The translations under genes were made by a program, and so were the position numbers. Shown here piece after piece: positions 23,137 through 25,278 of a DNA stretch of 25,278 nt (position 1 is the first letter of the stretch; every line of letters starts with the position of its first letter). Source of the stretch: a virus; the IMG/VR virus record IMGVR_UViG_3300025695_001264, positions 1 through 25,278 of that record; one strand, written 5' to 3'. Below the pieces are notes generated by a model. The model was not told the origin of the DNA. It ran no database searches and saw only the letters and a program-made list of their open reading frames with translations.

Positions 23137-23158
23137 AAGGGGACCGAATGGTCCCCTT
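23137..23158. terminator. Bidirectional terminator between convergent genes
   Basis: AAGGGGACC (23137-23145) and GGTCCCCTT (23150-23158) form a perfect 9-bp stem with a GAAT loop. Seven A on the left give a T-run for the - strand (gp23 transcript); on the + strand the T-run is weak. It separates the 57-residue gene from gp23. Confidence 0.87.
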
Positions 23159-23180
23159 CTTGTATCTAATAAGATATTGA

Positions 23181-24947
23181 TTATCTCAATTCTCTTAAGT
23201 CGAAAGTTCTAACACCATCAACTGTAATCTTACCGTAGAAACGGTTGTTCACCATCTTCTTAGCGTATCTCGTCATGATACCTTTGATTGGTGTAAAGTT
23301 GAATGGGTTATACATTGTAGGAGTCAACTGTAGTGGTACATATGGTGCGTAAACGTAACCTGTATCCAATAAAGATGAACCTTTGTGACCTAACAATACT
23401 GTGTTTGGTGGGAAGTAAGGGTCACGGTAAACTTGATATCTACCTGATAACGTACCTACTCTCTCAATACCCATGTTGTATTGGTCTTGGTCTGGTGCCG
23501 CGTTAGATACGTGGAAGTATTCTAAGTCGTCGAAGATTGCAGAAATTTCAGAAGAAACTACAATCCAGTTAGCACCACCTCTTAATGTTGATTTGTGAAT
23601 TTGAGCTGAGATTTGGTTAATCGCAGTAATCAATGTTTGGTTCCAATCTTTTTGATTGTAGTTTACAGAACCGTTAGAAACTCTCTTCCAACCGTTGTAA
23701 TCCCATCTCAATGACCATGCAGCACCTTTTCTCAAGTCTCTTAAGATTTCACGGTCAATTTCTGCTGCCACTTGCTCAGACAATAAAGCTGTCAATTCAG
23801 CTTCAGCGTCGATGTTGTGGAATGCAGAAACGTCTTGTGCCAATTCTGGAGACCATTGTGCTCTTAGTTTTCTTTCTGTTACAGAAACAGTAACTGCCTC
23901 TAAATCAAAAGAAACTTCACCGATTTCATCTTCAAATTCTAAAGTTTTGTAGATTCTGTAAGATGCCTCGAACGTATCACCTGAGCCTACTGTTGAACCT
24001 GTGTATCCGTCCAATGAAGTTGAACCGATAGCCGCTGGAGTAGAAAAATCAAGTTCTAAATAGATTTTACCATCTGCGTTACAGATATCTTCATACTTAC
24101 CACCTGGATATACAGTAGAAGCTTCAGAACCGTATTCTACGATACCTTTACCGTACTTCTGAGTAACAACTCTGAAATTGTAATAGTTAGTAGTACCTGA
24201 TTCGTAAGTTTCTAAAGATGCTAAAAACTCTTCAGTATCCATTTCTTGACCGTCAGGACCAATTAATTTACCAGCACCACCACTTTGGAAACCTGATAAT
24301 TCAAACATTAACGCTTTTACGTTACCTGATGCAATTGGTGTAGTGTCACCATTCACAGCCATCGCTAATGCTTCATCTAAGTCAACCTCAGTTAATGAAC
24401 CACCTGACCAAATAACTGGTGTTAATTCTTTTGTCATTGCAGAGTAAGCACCTTTTGAGTAATCAAAAAGACCAGCTGGGTCAGAGTTTGGAGTTGACCC
24501 TTCGTAGAAACGGTCATACAAGTTTTTATCGTTTGCACCGTAGCCTTCGTCTGTTGTTGAAGGACCTCCTGGTGCACCGAATGGTGCAATGTGCTCGTTA
24601 GACGAGTTTCTGCTTTGAATTTTAGGTACAAAGTAGAACAATTTACCGATTGGTAAGTTCATAGCTTGTACTGATACGATATCGTTAGCTAATAATTTAG
24701 AGAATACTCTTCTAACGATAGGAAAGACTACAGTTTCGAATGAACCTGAGTCAGAAGCGTTTGCCGCTTCGTTAATTAAGTGAGACGCTTGGTTTTCGTA
24801 CAATTGTGCCACGTTTTCTTTTAAGTGACCTTTCAAACCGTCCAAGAAACCTAGTTTGTCCCATTTGTTGATTGTGTCTTCTTTGATAACTTTTAAGTGC
24901 TTAAGACCGATGTTACCTACAAGACCTGATTCTAATAATGCTCCCAT
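23181..24947 (-). CDS. 23: Major capsid protein, T4 gp23-like
   Basis: A 588-residue protein (T4 gp23 is 521). It shows the gp23 pattern: VVFPIVRRVFSKLLANDIVSVQAMNLPIGKLFYF near 73-106, the central TERKLRAQWSPELAQDVSAFHNIDAEAEL, then AAEIDREILRDLR, GRYQVYRDPYFPPN and DTGYVYAPYVPLQLTPT near the end. A likely prohead-protease cleavage site of the (L/I)-x-E form lies at I58-N59-E60, before A61, matching the T4 site L-T-E before Ala. Mature protein would start near residue 61. The start at 24947 follows a TTAAATAGTATTAAAA leader and no Shine-Dalgarno. Upstream is a 51-bp duplication that also contains its first codons. Confidence 0.95.
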   Translation of the reverse strand: MGALLESGLVGNIGLKHLKVIKEDTINKWDKLGFLDGLKGHLKENVAQLYENQASHLINEAANASDSGSFETVVFPIVRRVFSKLLANDIVSVQAMNLPIGKLFYFVPKIQSRNSSNEHIAPFGAPGGPSTTDEGYGANDKNLYDRFYEGSTPNSDPAGLFDYSKGAYSAMTKELTPVIWSGGSLTEVDLDEALAMAVNGDTTPIASGNVKALMFELSGFQSGGAGKLIGPDGQEMDTEEFLASLETYESGTTNYYNFRVVTQKYGKGIVEYGSEASTVYPGGKYEDICNADGKIYLELDFSTPAAIGSTSLDGYTGSTVGSGDTFEASYRIYKTLEFEDEIGEVSFDLEAVTVSVTERKLRAQWSPELAQDVSAFHNIDAEAELTALLSEQVAAEIDREILRDLRKGAAWSLRWDYNGWKRVSNGSVNYNQKDWNQTLITAINQISAQIHKSTLRGGANWIVVSSEISAIFDDLEYFHVSNAAPDQDQYNMGIERVGTLSGRYQVYRDPYFPPNTVLLGHKGSSLLDTGYVYAPYVPLQLTPTMYNPFNFTPIKGIMTRYAKKMVNNRFYGKITVDGVRTFDLRELR

Positions 24948-24956
24948 TTTTAATAC

Positions 24957-24964
24957 TATTTAAG
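24957..24964 (-). promoter_or_regulatory. Late-promoter-like CTTAAATA before gp23 (copied at 25008-25015)
   Basis: On the - strand CTTAAATA matches TATAAATA at six of eight positions (core TAAATA), 9 bases before the gp23 ATG. A second copy lies 51 bases upstream in the duplicated unit. Tentative; the very short leader would be unusual. Confidence 0.35.
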
Positions 24965-24998
24965 GAATTACAAGACCTGATTCTAATAATGCTCCCAT
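24960..24998 (-). CDS. Twelve-residue mini reading frame from the duplicated gp23 start
   Basis: The upstream copy of the duplicated unit keeps an ATG and reads MGALLESGLVIP then TAA, ending 12 bases before the true gp23 ATG. It would be a leader peptide if translated. It is a by-product of the duplication and could equally be non-functional. Confidence 0.25.
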   Translation of the reverse strand: MGALLESGLVIP

Positions 24999-25023
24999 TT
25001 TTAATACTATTTAAGGAATTTGT

Positions 25024-25278
25024 TTATTTAATTATTTTCGTCATCAAATCCTTCATTCTCATGAACTGAGGATTTTCATACGTTTTGTTCTCGATAAGAT
25101 TTGCAGATGAACCTTTAACTGGACTCTTAGATACTTTCTCAGAAACTGATTCTGAAATTGTATTAGCTTCCTTGCTTCCGAATTCTTCTTTCAAAGTCTT
25201 ATACAAGTTTTGAGATTCTTTCAATGTTTCTACTGAATCGAATCTTCTAAGGATGTTGATTTTCTCTTGCTTCGTTGT
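25024..25278 (-). CDS. 22: Prohead core scaffold protein, T4 gp22-like (C-terminal part; runs off window)
   Basis: The - strand frame is open from the right edge to the TAA at 25024-25026, giving the last 84 residues of a larger protein. It is charged, helical and Lys/Glu/Ser-rich (ILRRFDSVETLKESQNLYK; EANTISESVSEKVSK), and ends YENPQFMRMKDLMTKIIK, like the NPxMxxYxxxL ends of gp22 scaffold proteins of T4-like phages. Its place directly upstream of gp23 fits the conserved gp20-21-22-23 order. A possible protease site LIE lies near its C-terminus. Only the last part is visible. Confidence 0.62.
   Translation of the reverse strand, partial: TTKQEKINILRRFDSVETLKESQNLYKTLKEEFGSKEANTISESVSEKVSKSPVKGSSANLIENKTYENPQFMRMKDLMTKIIK

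Larger units (their letters stand above)
24918..25020 (-). repeat. 51-bp tandem duplication covering the gp23 start region
   Basis: Two identical copies, 24918-24968 and 24969-25019, plus one matching base at 25020. Each holds the upstream leader, the ATG and about ten codons of gp23. The copy nearer gp22 reads MGALLESGLVIP then TAA. The period is a multiple of three, and copies are exact. Confidence 0.97.

Overview
The window looks like part of the genome of a T4-like tailed phage (Caudoviricetes, myovirus morphology), probably infecting a marine or aquatic member of the Bacteroidota. The phage assignment rests on a gp23-type major capsid protein, the C-terminal end of a gp22-like scaffold protein directly upstream of it, a gp55-like late sigma factor, a gp5-like baseplate hub with an OB fold, a PhoH-like ATPase and a dUTPase, all packed with overlapping starts and stops. 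The host guess rests on AT-rich, Shine-Dalgarno-poor translation starts and one good match to the Bacteroidota promoter pattern (TTG, 20 bases, TAnnTTTG). No tRNA, integrase or CRISPR array was seen.

Layout. (1) 1-14194, + strand: a dense unidirectional block mixing nucleotide and housekeeping genes (DEDDy exonuclease, dUTPase, NadE, PhoH, a HAD-like protein) with a large glycan-building set. That set has seven glycosyltransferase domains in six genes, a pyruvyl transferase domain, a UDP-sugar dehydrogenase, a GDP-mannose 3,5-epimerase and two FkbM methyltransferases. (2) 14194-20856, + strand: gp55-like sigma factor, a small basic protein, a 657-residue structural candidate, a small coiled-coil protein, the gp5-like hub, a 487-residue virion or adhesin candidate, and a Lys/Cys-rich small protein. 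(3) 20891-23133: small genes on both strands, among them a cupin-like protein and a second Lys/Cys-rich protein, arranged around a divergent intergenic region that holds an exact TATAAATA late-promoter box. (4) 23137-25278, - strand: a bidirectional terminator, gp23, a 51-bp tandem duplication covering the gp23 start, and the gp22-like gene running off the right edge.

How the genes could work together. The sugar genes can supply a uronic acid (UDP-glucose dehydrogenase) and GDP-L-galactose (3,5-epimerase). Transferases, including a GT11 alpha-1,2-fucosyltransferase-like enzyme, would assemble a glycan, which could then be capped by pyruvate ketals and O-methyl groups. NadE would replenish the NAD+ used by the dehydrogenase, or offset host NAD+ depletion. 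The likely target is the virion or a host surface polysaccharide; no base-hypermodification gene is visible here. The sigma factor sits immediately after this block and immediately before the structural genes, as expected for a switch to late transcription.
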